A DNA stretch of 64,000 nucleotides from Hymenobacter sp. YC55. Its GTDB lineage: Bacteria > Bacteroidota > Bacteroidia > Cytophagales > Hymenobacteraceae. Below, piece by piece: positions 45,634-54,558 of this stretch. Location: contig NZ_JARNTX010000002.1 of assembly GCF_029433095.1 (NCBI RefSeq), forward strand, positions 372,001 to 436,000, read 5' to 3'. The notes beneath the pieces were generated by a model, which was not told the DNA's origin, made no database searches, and worked only from the letters and a program-made list of their open reading frames with translations. How positions within the stretch are numbered: the first letter of the stretch is position 1; the number at the start of each line of letters is the position of its first letter. The position numbers and the translations under genes are program-made.

Positions 45634-47367
45634 ATGCAAGAAAATCCTGCTGTTTCCTCTACGATTGTCACGCTTCCGAAGGCCCCAACGGGTATTATAG
45701 GGCTTGATGAGATTACAGAAGGAGGACTGCCTAAAGGACGCCCCACTCTGATTTGTGGTAGTGCTGGCTGCGGCAAAACTCTTATGGGAATCGAGTTTTT
45801 GGTGCGCGGTGCGCTCAACTATAATGAGCCTGGCGTGCTGATGGCGTTCGAAGAGACGGCCGAAGAACTGGCCGCCAACGTAACCTCGCTCGGCTTCGAT
45901 TTGCCTGCTTTGCAAGCGCAAAAACTATTGCGCGTTGACCACGTTCACGTCGACCGCTCGGAGATAGAGGAAACGGGCGAGTACGACTTGGATGGGTTGT
46001 TTATCCGTTTGGGCTATGCTATTGACACTATCGGCGCCAAGCGCGTAGTACTCGATACCATCGAGTCGCTCTTCTCTGGCTTTCCCAACCAAGCAATACT
46101 GCGTTCCGAGATTCGGCGGTTGTTTCGTTGGCTGAAAGACAAAGGCGTGACAACCATCATTACGGCTGAGCGCGGCGAAGGCTCTCTCACCCGGCAAGGA
46201 TTGGAAGAATACGTATCAGACTGCGTTATTCTACTCGATAACCGGGTTATCGACCAAATCACTACGCGCCGGTTGCGCATCGTGAAGTACCGTGGTAGCA
46301 CCCATGGCACCAACGAGTATCCGTACTTAATTACCGAGAGTGGCATTTCTGTTTTGCCGGTCACGTCGCTCAAGCTCGAGCACGCGGTTTCCGACCGAAT
46401 TGTATCAACGGGCATTCCCGCACTCGATGAGATGTTCGGGCGCAAAGGGTTCTACGAAGGCAGCAGCATTCTGCTGACGGGTACGGCTGGCACCGCCAAA
46501 ACTACTTTGGCGGCGGCATTTGCACAGGAAATCTGCCGTCATGACGGGCGTTGCCTCTACTTTGCTTTCGAGGAGTCGCCGCAGCAGCTGGTGCGCAATA
46601 TGCACTCGGTTAGTATTGATCTGTGGTCGCACATCGAGGCCGGCCGATTGCTAATCGAAGCTTCCCGGCCTACGCTTAATGGGTTGGAGCGGCACCTGGT
46701 CACAATTCATAAGTTGGTGGCCGAGTTCAAACCCACCGCCGTCGTCATCGACCCGATCAGCAACCTCATCAATGTAGGCAACGTGGGAGAGGTACGGAGC
46801 ATGCTCACGCGCCTCATCGATTTTCTGAAAGTCAACGGAATTACGGCCTTGTTCACTTCTCTGATTAGCGGTAGCCTGCAAATGGACACCACTGAGGAAG
46901 GAGTTTCTTCGTTGGTAGACACCTGGATTAGTGTACGGGACTTGGAAGGGGTAGGCGAACGGAACCGCGGGCTAAGCATTTTGAAGTCGCGGGGAATGGC
47001 GCATTCCAACCAAGTGCGGGAGTTCATCATCACCGACCAAGGCATTCAGTTGTTGGATGTAGTGGTGGGGCCAACCGGCATCGTGACGGGAGCCAGCCGC
47101 CTAGCGCGGCAATTGCAAGAGCAAGCACAGGCTGTGGCCGCGCAGCAGGAGCTGGAGCGCAAAGACCGTGAGTTGGAGCGCCGTCGGCGGGTGCTGGAGG
47201 CCACTATTGCCAACCTGCGCACCGAGTTTGAATCGGTAGAAGAAGAATTTCGGCAGATCAACAGTCAAGAGCAAGACCGCCAGCAATCGACTGCCAAAGC
47301 GAAGCCATCTTCTGCCTCATCCGCTGCTGGCGAGCAGAAGCCGGCTAGCCAACAACCTATTACCTAG
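45634..47367 (+). CDS. kaiC: KaiC-like double-domain RecA-family ATPase
   Basis: A 577-residue KaiC homologue with two RecA-like domains. CI: Walker A GSAGCGKT (42-49), catalytic glutamates Glu73-Glu74 in [19 protein letters not shown]: Walker A GTAGTAKT (283-290), Glu313-Glu314 in [16 protein letters not shown]. In cyanobacterial KaiC the clock phosphorylation sites are S431/T432; the aligned segment here is [12 protein letters not shown], with Ser425-Ser426. After CII a charged coiled-coil tail (about 500-545, [18 protein letters not shown]) and a Ser/Ala-rich end replace the KaiA-binding peptide. It starts the kai operon; the first KaiB gene is 8 nt downstream. ATG at 45634. Confidence 0.93.
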   Translation: MQENPAVSSTIVTLPKAPTGIIGLDEITEGGLPKGRPTLICGSAGCGKTLMGIEFLVRGALNYNEPGVLMAFEETAEELAANVTSLGFDLPALQAQKLLRVDHVHVDRSEIEETGEYDLDGLFIRLGYAIDTIGAKRVVLDTIESLFSGFPNQAILRSEIRRLFRWLKDKGVTTIITAERGEGSLTRQGLEEYVSDCVILLDNRVIDQITTRRLRIVKYRGSTHGTNEYPYLITESGISVLPVTSLKLEHAVSDRIVSTGIPALDEMFGRKGFYEGSSILLTGTAGTAKTTLAAAFAQEICRHDGRCLYFAFEESPQQLVRNMHSVSIDLWSHIEAGRLLIEASRPTLNGLERHLVTIHKLVAEFKPTAVVIDPISNLINVGNVGEVRSMLTRLIDFLKVNGITALFTSLISGSLQMDTTEEGVSSLVDTWISVRDLEGVGERNRGLSILKSRGMAHSNQVREFIITDQGIQLLDVVVGPTGIVTGASRLARQLQEQAQAVAAQQELERKDRELERRRRVLEATIANLRTEFESVEEEFRQINSQEQDRQQSTAKAKPSSASSAAGEQKPASQQPIT

Positions 47368-47375
47368 ACCTTCTT

Positions 47376-47708
47376 ATGGATACTGAATCAGCCACCCCCG
47401 AGCAAGGTCAAAACGAAGAGTATTGGCAACTGCGCCTGTACGTAGCCGGCCAAACCGCGAAATCGGTAGCGGCCATAGCCAACCTGAAAAAGTACTGCGC
47501 ACAACACTTGCAAGGTCGCTATCAACTAGAGGTAATCGACTTGCTCGTAAACCCACAGTTGGCCGAAGGCGACCAGATTTTGGCCATCCCAACACTGGTG
47601 CGGAAAGTCCCCGTGCCTATTCGCAAAATTATTGGTGACCTCTCGAACGAAGAACGGGTGCTGGTAGGGCTTGACATAAGGCCTGCGGGAGACAAGGTTG
47701 CGCATTAG
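47376..47708 (+). CDS. kaiB: KaiB-like protein 1
   Basis: A 110-residue thioredoxin-like KaiB homologue. It contains [40 protein letters not shown] and the C-terminal clock signature [20 protein letters not shown] with [11 protein letters not shown]. KaiB binds KaiC and in cyanobacteria switches fold to drive the cycle; whether this copy switches is unknown. It has no CxxC redox pair, in line with the family. The N-terminus is acidic and longer than that of cyanobacterial KaiB. It lies 8 nt after kaiC and 1 nt before the second copy. Confidence 0.92.
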   Translation: MDTESATPEQGQNEEYWQLRLYVAGQTAKSVAAIANLKKYCAQHLQGRYQLEVIDLLVNPQLAEGDQILAIPTLVRKVPVPIRKIIGDLSNEERVLVGLDIRPAGDKVAH

Positions 47709-47709
47709 T

Positions 47710-48045
47710 ATGGAGGAAAATGAAAAGCCACCGGAAAGTGGGGCTGAATACGTGCTGCATCTCTACATTACCGGTGCTACACCCAACTCAACGCGAGCCG
47801 TTCGCAACATCAAAGAAATTTGCGAGTTATACCTGAAAGGCCGGCACGAACTGCTGATTGTAGACATCTACCAGCAGCCCGAGTTGGCACAGGGAGAACA
47901 GCTTATTGGTATTCCAACCCTCATAAAAAAACGTCCTGGCCTTGTCCGGCGGTTGGTCGGCGACCTGTCGGACCGGGCGCGGGTACTAACGGCCTTGGGG
48001 CTGCCCCCGCTTCCGCCTAGCGACCCTGACCCTACCAATGGCTGA
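47710..48045 (+). CDS. kaiB: KaiB-like protein 2
   Basis: A second KaiB homologue of 111 residues: YVLHLYITGATPNSTRAVRN, LKGRHELLIVDIYQQPELAQ and IPTLIKKRPGLVRRLVGDLS with DRARVLTALGLPPLP. It differs considerably from copy 1 in the central region and its IPTL loop (RPGLVRR against VPVPIRK), so the two may bind different KaiC states or partners. The ATG at 47710 is used; the frame starts four codons earlier with a TTG inside kaiB1. The stop codon overlaps the start of the histidine kinase gene by 8 nt, a sign of translational coupling. Confidence 0.92.
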   Translation: MEENEKPPESGAEYVLHLYITGATPNSTRAVRNIKEICELYLKGRHELLIVDIYQQPELAQGEQLIGIPTLIKKRPGLVRRLVGDLSDRARVLTALGLPPLPPSDPDPTNG

Positions 48046-49744
48046 TTCTACTTCGTCTTCTTCGCTGGACCTGGCTCGTGAAAACGAGGACCTGCGTCAT
48101 CGGCTGCAAGAAGCCGAAGATCTTATCTATGCCGTGCGTACGGGCGCTGTCGACGCCTTGGCTATTCAAAGCCCTGACGGTCCGCGTATTTTCACGCTGC
48201 AAGGCGCCGACGAAGGCTACCGCACCCTCATCGAGCAGATGAATGAGGGAGCCATGCTGCTTAACCACGACGGTACCATCTTGTACTGTAATGCCTGCTT
48301 AGCGGGTTGGCTGCAACGCGGGTTAGAAGAAGTGATGGGAGCTTCGTTTGCGAACTTCGTGCCGGCAAGCTTTCAAGCCTATTGGAGTGCGCTGCTGGCA
48401 CAGAGCTGGACGGGTCATGGTAAGGGCGAACTGCCGTTGCAAATCAAAGATGGCGCATTACGTCCCCTTTCGTTGTCGTTGAAAGTGTTGACTTTCAACG
48501 AGGCCTCGGTGGTAGCCGTTATCTTGACCGACCTTTCTGCGGAGCGAGAAATCCGAATTATTCAGGCGCTTGTTACCGAGCAGAATGCGGTAATCGACCG
48601 TAAGAACAAGGAGCTGAAGCTACAAGAGGCCGCCCGCTTGATAGTCGAGCAATCGGCGGCTGAGGCCAACCGAATGTTGGAAGGTATTCCTCAGATTGCC
48701 TGGACGGCTAATACAGATGGAATAACCACTTATTTCAACCGCCGTTGGTTTGACTACACGGGGCAAGCAGCTAGCCATACCGAGCAATACCAGTGGAAAC
48801 CATACCAGCACCCCCACGATGCTGTAATAGCCGATGAACGTTGGCAGCACTGCTTACGCACCGGGGAAGTGTTTGAAGCAGAGTTTCGTCTGCGAGGCAG
48901 TGATGGTGCCTACCGCTGGATGCTTAGTCGAGCATTGCCTTCTCTTAACCCGCAAGGCCAAATTATCGAGTGGATTGGTACATGTACCGATATCCATCAG
49001 CACAAGATGGATCTGGAACGTATCGACTTGGCTCAGCGGCAGTTGCAGGAAAACAATACGCAGCTCACCCGCGCCAACGCCGACCTAGACAACTTCATCT
49101 ATACCGCCTCTCATGATTTGAAGGCGCCTATCACAAATATCGAAGGGCTCCTGCAAGCGTTGCTGCAGGAGCTGCCGGACAAAGGGCAAGAGGTGCGCCC
49201 CATCATGAATATGATGCAAGAATCGGTGGATCGGTTCAAGCGCACCATTGAGCACCTAACAACCATTACCAAGCTACAGAAGGAAAGCGGCTTACCTGCG
49301 GATTCTGTTAATCTAGACCGACTTATAGAGGAAGTTCGCCTGGATTTGCTGCCACAAATCAACGATGCCGGTGCTGATTTTCATGTGGATGTGCGAGAAT
49401 TGCCTGTGCTGTCTTTTACAGAAAAAAACCTGCGCAGCATTATCTACAACTTGCTCAGCAACGCGGTAAAGTACCGCTCGCCGGAGCGGGTGCCGAACGT
49501 GCGGATTCAGTGTCGGCCAGACGGCGAGTATGCCATCCTGCAAGTACAAGACAACGGCCTTGGTATGCGGCTAACCAACAAAGAGAAGCTATTTGCCATG
49601 TTCGAGCGGCTGCACGACCATGTAGAGGGCAGCGGCATGGGGCTTTATATCGTCAAGAAGATAGTGGAAAACGCCGGGGGCCGGATTGAGGTAGAAAGCC
49701 AAGTGGATGTGGGCTCCACATTCAAAGTCTACTTACGAAGGTAA
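48038..49744 (+). CDS. Double-PAS sensor histidine kinase of the kai operon
   Basis: A 568-residue cytoplasmic kinase with no membrane span. Order: N-terminal coiled coil (LARENEDLRHRLQEAEDLI), PAS 1 (YRTLIEQMNEGAMLLNHDGT, about 65-170), linker helix, PAS 2 of the PAS_3 type (IPQIAWTANTDGITTYFNRR, EAEFRLRGSDGAYRWMLSR, about 215-330), HisKA with phosphoacceptor His359 in ASHDLKAPITNIEG, and HATPase (NLLSNAVKYRSPERV, DNGLGMRL, GSGMGLYIVKKIVENAG). It overlaps kaiB2 by 8 nt and so is made with the Kai proteins. By position it is the analogue of SasA/CikA output kinases, but it lacks the KaiB-like sensor domain of SasA. Confidence 0.9.
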   Translation: MADSTSSSSLDLARENEDLRHRLQEAEDLIYAVRTGAVDALAIQSPDGPRIFTLQGADEGYRTLIEQMNEGAMLLNHDGTILYCNACLAGWLQRGLEEVMGASFANFVPASFQAYWSALLAQSWTGHGKGELPLQIKDGALRPLSLSLKVLTFNEASVVAVILTDLSAEREIRIIQALVTEQNAVIDRKNKELKLQEAARLIVEQSAAEANRMLEGIPQIAWTANTDGITTYFNRRWFDYTGQAASHTEQYQWKPYQHPHDAVIADERWQHCLRTGEVFEAEFRLRGSDGAYRWMLSRALPSLNPQGQIIEWIGTCTDIHQHKMDLERIDLAQRQLQENNTQLTRANADLDNFIYTASHDLKAPITNIEGLLQALLQELPDKGQEVRPIMNMMQESVDRFKRTIEHLTTITKLQKESGLPADSVNLDRLIEEVRLDLLPQINDAGADFHVDVRELPVLSFTEKNLRSIIYNLLSNAVKYRSPERVPNVRIQCRPDGEYAILQVQDNGLGMRLTNKEKLFAMFERLHDHVEGSGMGLYIVKKIVENAGGRIEVESQVDVGSTFKVYLRR

Positions 49745-49925
49745 ACGAGCAACAAGAAGAAGTGGAAACCAGTTGATACGAAGGCGAACGAAGCATAATA
49801 GTTAAAAAGCGGAGCTCTGAGATTTGCTGTTCTCGAGGTTGCGCTGCTCTGGCCAAAGAATTCAAGAGCACCCATATAGCCCCTACTAGCAACGAGGCGA
49901 ATCATTTTATAGAGAAAATCCACTC

Positions 49926-50348
49926 ATGCCGAAACTTAGCTGTGTCTTGTTAGTCGACGACGACCAGACGACCAACTATTTAAATCAACTGCTCCTGAAG
50001 CGCCTAAACGTGACGGATAAGCTAGTAGTAGCGCTCAACGGTGCGGAAGCCTTGCAACAGTTGCAGCTCCACAGCGAAAATGCAAGCGAAGAGCAACCCA
50101 TATTGGTCTTGCTGGATGTCAAGATGCCCGTCATGAACGGCTTCGAGTTTCTAGAAGCTTTCGACCAATTGCCGCGGCTTCAGAAGCAAGCTATAATTAT
50201 CGTGATGCTAACCACCTCCTTGCACCCGCAGGATGTTAGTCGTCTGGAAAAGCTTCCTATTGCCGGCCTCCTCAATAAGCCTCTGACCAAGGAGAAGGTA
50301 GATGGTATTATGCGCACTCATTTCAATTCACAGCTGCCTAGCAACTAA
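49926..50348 (+). CDS. Stand-alone receiver response regulator
   Basis: A 140-residue CheY-like receiver domain with no output domain. Key residues: acidic pocket Asp11-Asp13 (VLLVDDDQTTNYL), phosphoacceptor Asp64 (VLLDVKMPVMNGFEF), Thr96-Thr97 (MLTTS) and Lys118 (LLNKPLT). It lies 181 nt after the kai-operon histidine kinase on the same strand and is the obvious candidate partner, although this gap is longer than those between the kai genes. It would act by protein-protein contact. A weak hairpin follows. Confidence 0.9.
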   Translation: MPKLSCVLLVDDDQTTNYLNQLLLKRLNVTDKLVVALNGAEALQQLQLHSENASEEQPILVLLDVKMPVMNGFEFLEAFDQLPRLQKQAIIIVMLTTSLHPQDVSRLEKLPIAGLLNKPLTKEKVDGIMRTHFNSQLPSN

Positions 50349-50351
50349 ACA

Positions 50352-50383
50352 ATTAGGAGCGTAGGCACAGCTACACTCCTAAT
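50352..50383 (+). terminator. Terminator-like hairpin after the response regulator
   Basis: ATTAGGAG pairs with CTCCTAAT, with inner GTAG/CTAC pairing. There is no clear T-run, so the call is weak. Confidence 0.4.
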
Positions 50384-51219
50384 ACTCGAATAATTGCACC
50401 GCTTACACTTACCTGCCACCAAACTGCAGTTCTTGGCGAGTGTCTATTCGCGCTGGCGGTAGCCTAAGTTGGGAAGCGTATCGGCTTCGGGGCTTAGCTG
50501 CTAGCAATGAAAACCCTAGCCTGGCAACACCAATAAGTGTCGCAGCAAAGCGAGACTTTCCCGAAAGGCGCTATAGCCAAGTTACCTGCTCCGCTCGTGT
50601 ATTGCTTACATCTACTATATACTTGCTCTGGAGCGGGTAGCGGAGTTGCTGGTTGGATAGAGGCAGGTAGCCAAGCGCGTTGTTCGGCTGCTTACGCCCA
50701 CCCGACCCAGCCAGCTGAAACGAGAGCCGTAATAGCAAGCCGAAAGGGGTAATAGCGGTGTGCGCCAGCAGCTGCATACTACCAATATCCGTAAGGTGCT
50801 GCGCCCGTACGCTACTGGCGGCAAACGTATAAAATTAGGGAGATGCCGAGCATGGTACAGACTTGCAGAGCGCGAGATGGTCTGCTCCCTTTTGCTGCTT
50901 CAGCAGGTGCACTTACATCAGTGGAGTTTACCTTCATAAGGTACAATTGCCAACTTAGCATAGCAAATCAATGCCAGTGCGGTGCAGAAGATATCTATCA
51001 GGTGAAGACAAGCAAGTTACTTCAGCCCCCTTAGTACAGCAACCGTCGAGTAGAATCGGATATTAGTCAAAATTTACATGGTGTAGCATCCTCTATCACT
51101 ACCTTTGTCCTCGCTTAAATTTATAATAGAAACTTCGCGGCTCTCTCCAACGTCTTTTTAGCTCCAATTATCTTCAGGATCTAGACGTGGACACGGGCTA
51201 TTGTTTTGCCAGTCAGCTT
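50384..51219. other. 836-bp region without a convincing gene; possible small or decayed ORF
   Basis: Several short frames exist and none matches a family that I recognise. The most protein-like is on the reverse strand, 50571-50777 (68 residues, starting ATG). It begins with a hydrophobic, leader-like stretch (MQLLAHTAITPFGLLLRLSF), and an exact TAnnTTTG box (TACGTTTG) lies about 50 nt upstream of it on that strand. It may be a small secreted protein, a decayed gene, or chance. The candidate promoter of the next gene is at 51100-51107. Confidence 0.35.
51073..51107 (+). promoter_or_regulatory. Candidate promoter of the OmpA/PD40 gene
   Basis: TACCTTTG at 51100-51107 is an exact TAnnTTTG -7 element, and TTTA at 51073-51076 is 23 nt upstream. 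The chosen start codon is about 110 nt further on. Confidence 0.45.
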
Positions 51220-53262
51220 ATGAGAATAAAGAATGTATTGCTGTTGGTGGGGATAATAGGAGGAGTTTCTGGGGGCGTACAGGCACAGCACGCTGTTTGG
51301 GCGGGCAAAGTGGTAGCCGTATCATCGCAGAAAGCAGAAGGGAAAGAAGACTTCTCACCAGAGAAAGTATTGGGCGAGCCCAATGCGCAGCCATTAGGTC
51401 AGGTCAGCAACGAAGCTTGGATTCCGAGAAAGGAAAGTAACAACGAATTCATTGAGGTGCGCTTCGGTAAGTCGCTTGTTGCCAAGCAGGTCACGGTAGT
51501 GGAAAACTTCAATCCGGGGTCGGTATCCAAAATCGAGTTGGTTGATACCCGAGGCATGAAGCACGAGGTCTACCAAAACGAAAGCCCCGGCCCGATTCCG
51601 GAGCAGTTCCGTTCTTTGCAAATCACATTTTCGCCGGGTACTTATCGTACTATCGGGGTGGTGGTGACCATGAACACCAAGGCCGTGAATGGGGTAAACC
51701 AAATCGACGCCATCGGCATTGCCGACGTGGCGGAAACCATGGTGAAAAAGGAGTTTAAGGGAGAAGCCGAAAGCGTGAAGTTTGATTCGGCCATGGTGAA
51801 CCTGGGCCCCAACGTTAACTCCAAGTACGTTGATACGCACCCCGTAATTTCGCCCGATGGTCGCACACTGTTCTTTGCCCGGCAGGAAAGCCCGCAAAAC
51901 GTAGGCGGCGCCAACGACGTGCAGGACGTGTGGTACTCGACGCAGGTTAACTCCAAAAACAATTCCTGGAACCCAGCCAAAAACATTGGTGCCCCCATCA
52001 ATACCCCTGGCCCCAACGGTCTGGCTTCGGTGTCGTCGGATGGAAATTCGGCCGTGCTCATCAATGTCTACAACGAGGATGGCTCTTTGGACCCCAAAGG
52101 GTTGAGTTTGTCTAGACGAACCAAAACGGGCTGGAGCAAGCCACAGAAGATATTAATCGACGACTTCTATAACGACGACCCCGAAAACGTAGATTATTTC
52201 CTGGGTACTTCTGGCAAAGTGTTGCTCATGGCCGTGCAACGCAAGGATGGCCAAGGCGAGCAAGATATCTACGTGACGCTCCGTAAGCCCGACGGCAAAA
52301 CCTGGGGCCGCCCCATCAACCTTGGAGCCAGCATCAATACCAAAAAACCGGAGTTTGCTCCTTTTCTGGCGGCCGATGGCAAGACGCTTTATTTTGCGTC
52401 GGAAGGCCACGGCGGCTACGGCAAGAGTGACATCTTCTACTCCAAGCGCCTTGACGACAGCTGGACCAATTGGACCAAGCCTCGCAACCTGGGCCCCAGC
52501 GTAAACTCACCAGACTTCGATGCTTACTATGTGGTGTCGGCAGCAGGGGAGGAGGCTTACCTGGTGTCGGCGCGCAACGGAACCGGCAATTCCAAGGACA
52601 TCTTCCGCATCAACCTGACGCCTCAGTTCAAGCCCGAGGTGGTAACGCTGGTGCGGGGGCAGGTGCTTGACGCGGCAACCAAAAAGCCCGTAACTGCTAC
52701 TATTCGCTACGAAAACCTGCTTACGGGCGAGGAAATAGGCGTGGCCGAAACTAGCCCCGTCGATGGCTCCTATACCATTGTGCTGCCTTCGGGAGTGCAC
52801 TACGGTTACCGCGCCGAATCGCCGAACTACCTTGCCGAATCCGACAACCTCGACGTGACGGACCGCCAGAACTACTCCGAGGTGAAGCAGGATTTGTATC
52901 TGGTGCCCTTTGCTGTGGGCCAGACCATCAAGCTGAACAATATTTTCTTCTCTCAGAGCAAGTACTATCTGCGCGAGAACTCTTACCCGGAGCTGCAGCG
53001 CTTGATCCGTACGCTAAAGGAATATACCACTGTCGAAATCAAGATTGAAGGCCACACCGACAACCAAGGCGACCCGGCCCTCAATCTTAAGCTAAGCCAG
53101 GACCGTGTAAATGAGGTAAAGAAGTATCTTGTTTCAAAGGGCATTTCTAGCAGCCGTATCACAACCGAAGGCTTCGGCGATACCAAGCCAATTGCCAGCA
53201 ACGAGCAAGAGGAAACCCGCAAGCTTAACCGACGCGTTGAGTTCCGAATTACCAAGAAGTAA
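51220..53262 (+). CDS. OmpA-family protein with discoidin-like and PD40 domains
   Basis: A 680-residue envelope protein. Signal peptide MRIKNVLLLVGIIGGVSGGV ends near QAQ. Residues 30-185 look like a discoidin-type sandwich (VLGEPNAQPLG, EFIEVRFGKSLVAKQVTVVE). Residues 200-470 hold PD40 beta-propeller repeats (HPVISPDGRTLFFAR, LASVSSDGNSAVL, GYGKSDIFYSKR). Around 478-560 lies a carboxypeptidase-regulatory-like module (VRGQVLDAATKKPVTATIRY). The C-terminal OmpA domain binds peptidoglycan (EGHTDNQGDPALNLKLSQDR, GFGDTKPIASN). The architecture is close to PorE of the type IX secretion system, but with a discoidin-like domain in place of TPR repeats. The ATG at 51220 starts the signal peptide. Confidence 0.88.
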   Translation: MRIKNVLLLVGIIGGVSGGVQAQHAVWAGKVVAVSSQKAEGKEDFSPEKVLGEPNAQPLGQVSNEAWIPRKESNNEFIEVRFGKSLVAKQVTVVENFNPGSVSKIELVDTRGMKHEVYQNESPGPIPEQFRSLQITFSPGTYRTIGVVVTMNTKAVNGVNQIDAIGIADVAETMVKKEFKGEAESVKFDSAMVNLGPNVNSKYVDTHPVISPDGRTLFFARQESPQNVGGANDVQDVWYSTQVNSKNNSWNPAKNIGAPINTPGPNGLASVSSDGNSAVLINVYNEDGSLDPKGLSLSRRTKTGWSKPQKILIDDFYNDDPENVDYFLGTSGKVLLMAVQRKDGQGEQDIYVTLRKPDGKTWGRPINLGASINTKKPEFAPFLAADGKTLYFASEGHGGYGKSDIFYSKRLDDSWTNWTKPRNLGPSVNSPDFDAYYVVSAAGEEAYLVSARNGTGNSKDIFRINLTPQFKPEVVTLVRGQVLDAATKKPVTATIRYENLLTGEEIGVAETSPVDGSYTIVLPSGVHYGYRAESPNYLAESDNLDVTDRQNYSEVKQDLYLVPFAVGQTIKLNNIFFSQSKYYLRENSYPELQRLIRTLKEYTTVEIKIEGHTDNQGDPALNLKLSQDRVNEVKKYLVSKGISSSRITTEGFGDTKPIASNEQEETRKLNRRVEFRITKK

Positions 53263-53287
53263 GGCACCCCTCGGTGTTGCAATTCAA

Positions 53288-53328
53288 AAGAAAAAGCCTC
53301 CTGTGCATTGCTCAGGAGGCTTTTTCTT
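53288..53328 (+). terminator. Terminator after the OmpA/PD40 gene
   Basis: Perfect 16-bp arms (AAGAAAAAGCCTCCTG and complement) around a 9-nt loop, ending TTTTTCTT. Confidence 0.85.
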
Positions 53329-53425
53329 ATTGGAGACGAATATAAATCGGCCTTGTATACCGCTTTGCGGCGCTACCTCGTGTTGGTTTTTGTAATGGGT
53401 CGTGCTGCTAGCAACTTGAGCTACG

Positions 53426-54427
53426 TTACGACAGCCGCGTCTCGTCGCGGCCGGGCTTGCTGCTGCCACTCTGGTTGCCGGGGTTGGCAATAGAGTCGCG
53501 CATGTCGGTATCGGACTGGATGTTGCGCATCTTGTAGTAGTCCATGATGCCGAGGTTGCCGGAACGGAAAGCTTCGGCCATGGCCTTCGGAATCTCAGCT
53601 TCGGCCTCTACTACACGGGCTTTGGCATCCTGCGTTTTGGCGCGGTTCTCTTGCTCTATGGCCACAGCCATGGCGCGGCGTTCTTCGGCTTTCGCTTCGG
53701 CCACCTTCAAGTCGGCGGTGGCTTGGTCTATTTGGAGCTTGGCCCCAATGTTTTCTCCGATGTCGATATCGGCAATGTCAATAGAGAGGATTTCGAAGGC
53801 AGTGCCAGCATCAAGGCCTTTGCTGAGTACGAGCTTCGAAATCTTGTCGGGGTTTTCGAGTACCTCCTTGTGCGACTTCGACGAGCCAATGCTGGTCACA
53901 ATGCCTTCGCCTACCCTGGCCAAGATGGTTTCTTCGCCAGCGCCGCCTACCAGTTGCGTGATGTTGGCGCGCACCGTTACGCGCGCTTTGGCAATGAGCT
54001 GGATGCCATCCTGCGCCACAGCGGCCACGTTGGGCGTATTTATCACCTTAGGATTAACGCTCGTCGTGACGGCCTCGAATACGTCGCGCCCGGCCAAATC
54101 AATAGCCGTGGCTTGTTTGAAAGTCAGCGGAATGTTGGCTTTGTCAGCTGAAATCAACGCTTTTATAACACTAGGTACATTGCCGCCGGCCAGGTAGTGC
54201 GTTTCTAGTTCATTGGCCGTCAGCGCCAAGCCCGCCTTGGTGCTCGTTATCATGGAATTGACAATGAGGGAGGGCGGCACTTTCCGAACCCGCATGAACG
54301 CCAGCTGAAATAAGCTTACGTTCACCCCCGAAAACAGCGCCGTAATCCAGAGGCTGATGGGGAAGAAGTAGAGGAAAACCAACAGAACGATGGCCCCAAT
54401 GATGAGCGGGAAAATGGGAAAGTTCAT
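53426..54427 (-). CDS. floA: Flotillin-like protein FloA
   Basis: A 333-residue SPFH/band-7 family protein of the FloA/YqfA type. An N-terminal membrane hairpin ([35 protein letters not shown]) anchors it. The SPFH core has [38 protein letters not shown] and [15 protein letters not shown], followed by the Glu/Ala-rich coiled coil ([20 protein letters not shown]). Flotillins organise membrane microdomains. The gene is paired with an NfeD-family gene at 54559 on the same strand, the classic floA/nfeD arrangement. Confidence 0.93.
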   Translation of the reverse strand: MNFPIFPLIIGAIVLLVFLYFFPISLWITALFSGVNVSLFQLAFMRVRKVPPSLIVNSMITSTKAGLALTANELETHYLAGGNVPSVIKALISADKANIPLTFKQATAIDLAGRDVFEAVTTSVNPKVINTPNVAAVAQDGIQLIAKARVTVRANITQLVGGAGEETILARVGEGIVTSIGSSKSHKEVLENPDKISKLVLSKGLDAGTAFEILSIDIADIDIGENIGAKLQIDQATADLKVAEAKAEERRAMAVAIEQENRAKTQDAKARVVEAEAEIPKAMAEAFRSGNLGIMDYYKMRNIQSDTDMRDSIANPGNQSGSSKPGRDETRLS

Positions 54428-54558
54428 CTGGTATAGAGTAGCCTTGCTCAGCTAGTTCCGAGCAAGAAAGATGTTTGGCAAGCTTTGGAGTATGCTCCCT
54501 AAGTGGGGTAAACCCTTTATGACGTTACAGCTGAAGTGTAGTGAGGCTAAGCTAAAGC

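Noticed and set aside
45634..47367. KaiC-like gene as RadA/Sms or an archaeal-type single-domain KaiC
   Set aside because: It has two full RecA domains with both glutamate pairs, no zinc finger and no Lon domain, and is flanked by KaiB genes.
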